Positions 6,485 through 6,665 of a DNA stretch of 6,665 bases are shown here, one piece after another. The notes below the pieces were generated by a model that made no database searches, was not told where the DNA came from, and worked only from the letters and a program-made list of their open reading frames with translations. The stretch is from NCBI GenBank assembly GCA_945952175.1, contig CAMFHW010000243.1, forward strand, positions 1-6,665, written 5' to 3'. The stretch is from an uncultured Phenylobacterium sp. Lineage in GTDB: Bacteria > Pseudomonadota > Alphaproteobacteria > Caulobacterales > Caulobacteraceae. Each line of letters starts with the position of its first letter. Position 1 is the stretch's first letter. Position numbers and translations under genes: made by a program.

Positions 6485-6510
6485 AGGCGTTCCCCCCGTG
6501 GGGAGCGCCT
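6485..6510 (+). other. Stable hairpin in the receptor 3' untranslated region
   Basis: AGGCGTTCCCC (6485-6495) pairs with GGGGAGCGCCT (6500-6510), 11 pairs including one G-T, around a 4-nt loop. It begins 15 bp after the receptor stop. It lacks a following T-run, so alone it is not a full intrinsic terminator. It may protect the 3' end or assist the terminator that follows. Confidence 0.55.
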
Positions 6511-6518
6511 CAGCCTTG

Positions 6519-6547
6519 GGGCTCCGTCCGATGGACGGAGCCCTTTC
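6519..6547 (+). terminator. Rho-independent terminator of the receptor gene
   Basis: A perfect 11-bp stem, GGGCTCCGTCC (6519-6529) with GGACGGAGCCC (6533-6543), closes a 3-nt loop (GAT) and is followed by TTTC. It lies 50 bp after the receptor stop codon. The short T-tract is usual for high-G+C genomes. In the reverse direction no T-run follows, so it should act mainly on the rightward transcript. Confidence 0.8.
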
Positions 6548-6571
6548 GCTGTCAGCAGGGCGGGCCCGAGC

Positions 6572-6637
6572 GGGGACAGGAACGCCATTCCATCCACGCG
6601 AACCGAAGAGCCGCAGCGGAATGGCGATCCAGTCCCC
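6572..6637. repeat. REP-like palindromic repeat, copy B (well preserved)
   Basis: This is an imperfect palindrome with 20-nt arms (6572-6591 and 6618-6637) that pair at 18 positions and mismatch at two. The edges are GGGGAC and GTCCCC. The 26-nt loop holds CGAACCGAAG, also present in copy A at 3064-3122, and the right arm is identical in both copies. It lies 24 bp after the receptor terminator. Ten bases further on is CCTAGGCC, also shared with copy A, and it contains a TAG stop if a leftward gene ends here. Edges of the GGGGAC(AG) type are characteristic of dispersed REP elements; the assignment is by resemblance. Confidence 0.75.
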
Positions 6638-6665
6638 TGACCGAAACCTAGGCCGCGAGCTGCGC

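Overview
This window is about 70% G+C almost throughout. It carries a SusC-free, Caulobacter/sphingomonad-style TonB-dependent receptor and REP-like palindromes. Together these point to an alphaproteobacterium, most plausibly of the Caulobacterales (Caulobacter, Phenylobacterium or Brevundimonas type). The taxonomic call rests on composition and protein style only; there is no rRNA or other marker gene here.

Layout. The left half (1-3691) is transcribed leftward. In transcription order it holds: a small two-domain protein built like a serine resolvase but lacking the catalytic serine (3691-3128); a REP-like palindromic repeat just after its stop; an exported, histidine-rich TPR protein (2964-1465); a 206-residue membrane-anchored protein of unknown function 16 bp further on (1448-828); and a multi-pass membrane protein that runs off the left edge (741-1). 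The last three are closely spaced and look co-transcribed. The right half (4067-6469) is one rightward gene for an 800-residue TonB-dependent outer-membrane receptor, followed by two hairpins. The second of these is a textbook intrinsic terminator. A second copy of the REP-like repeat follows (6572-6637), and the last 18 bases may be the end of a convergent leftward gene.

The 375-bp gap between the two divergent units (3692-4066) is the most interesting non-coding part. Its centre (about 3735-3960) is strikingly A+T-rich for this genome and holds candidate divergent promoters. Its last 100 bases form a nested, G+C-rich inverted-repeat structure in which the receptor's Shine-Dalgarno sequence, and even part of its start codon, can be paired in two alternative ways. 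That is the architecture of a translational riboswitch or other cis-regulatory leader, but I recognise no known class in it.

No complete mobile element, CRISPR array, tRNA or rRNA was seen. The strongest candidates for something undescribed are the structured receptor leader and the catalytically dead resolvase-like protein encoded divergently from it. A link between the two (the resolvase-like protein binding the shared intergenic region) is an inference only.
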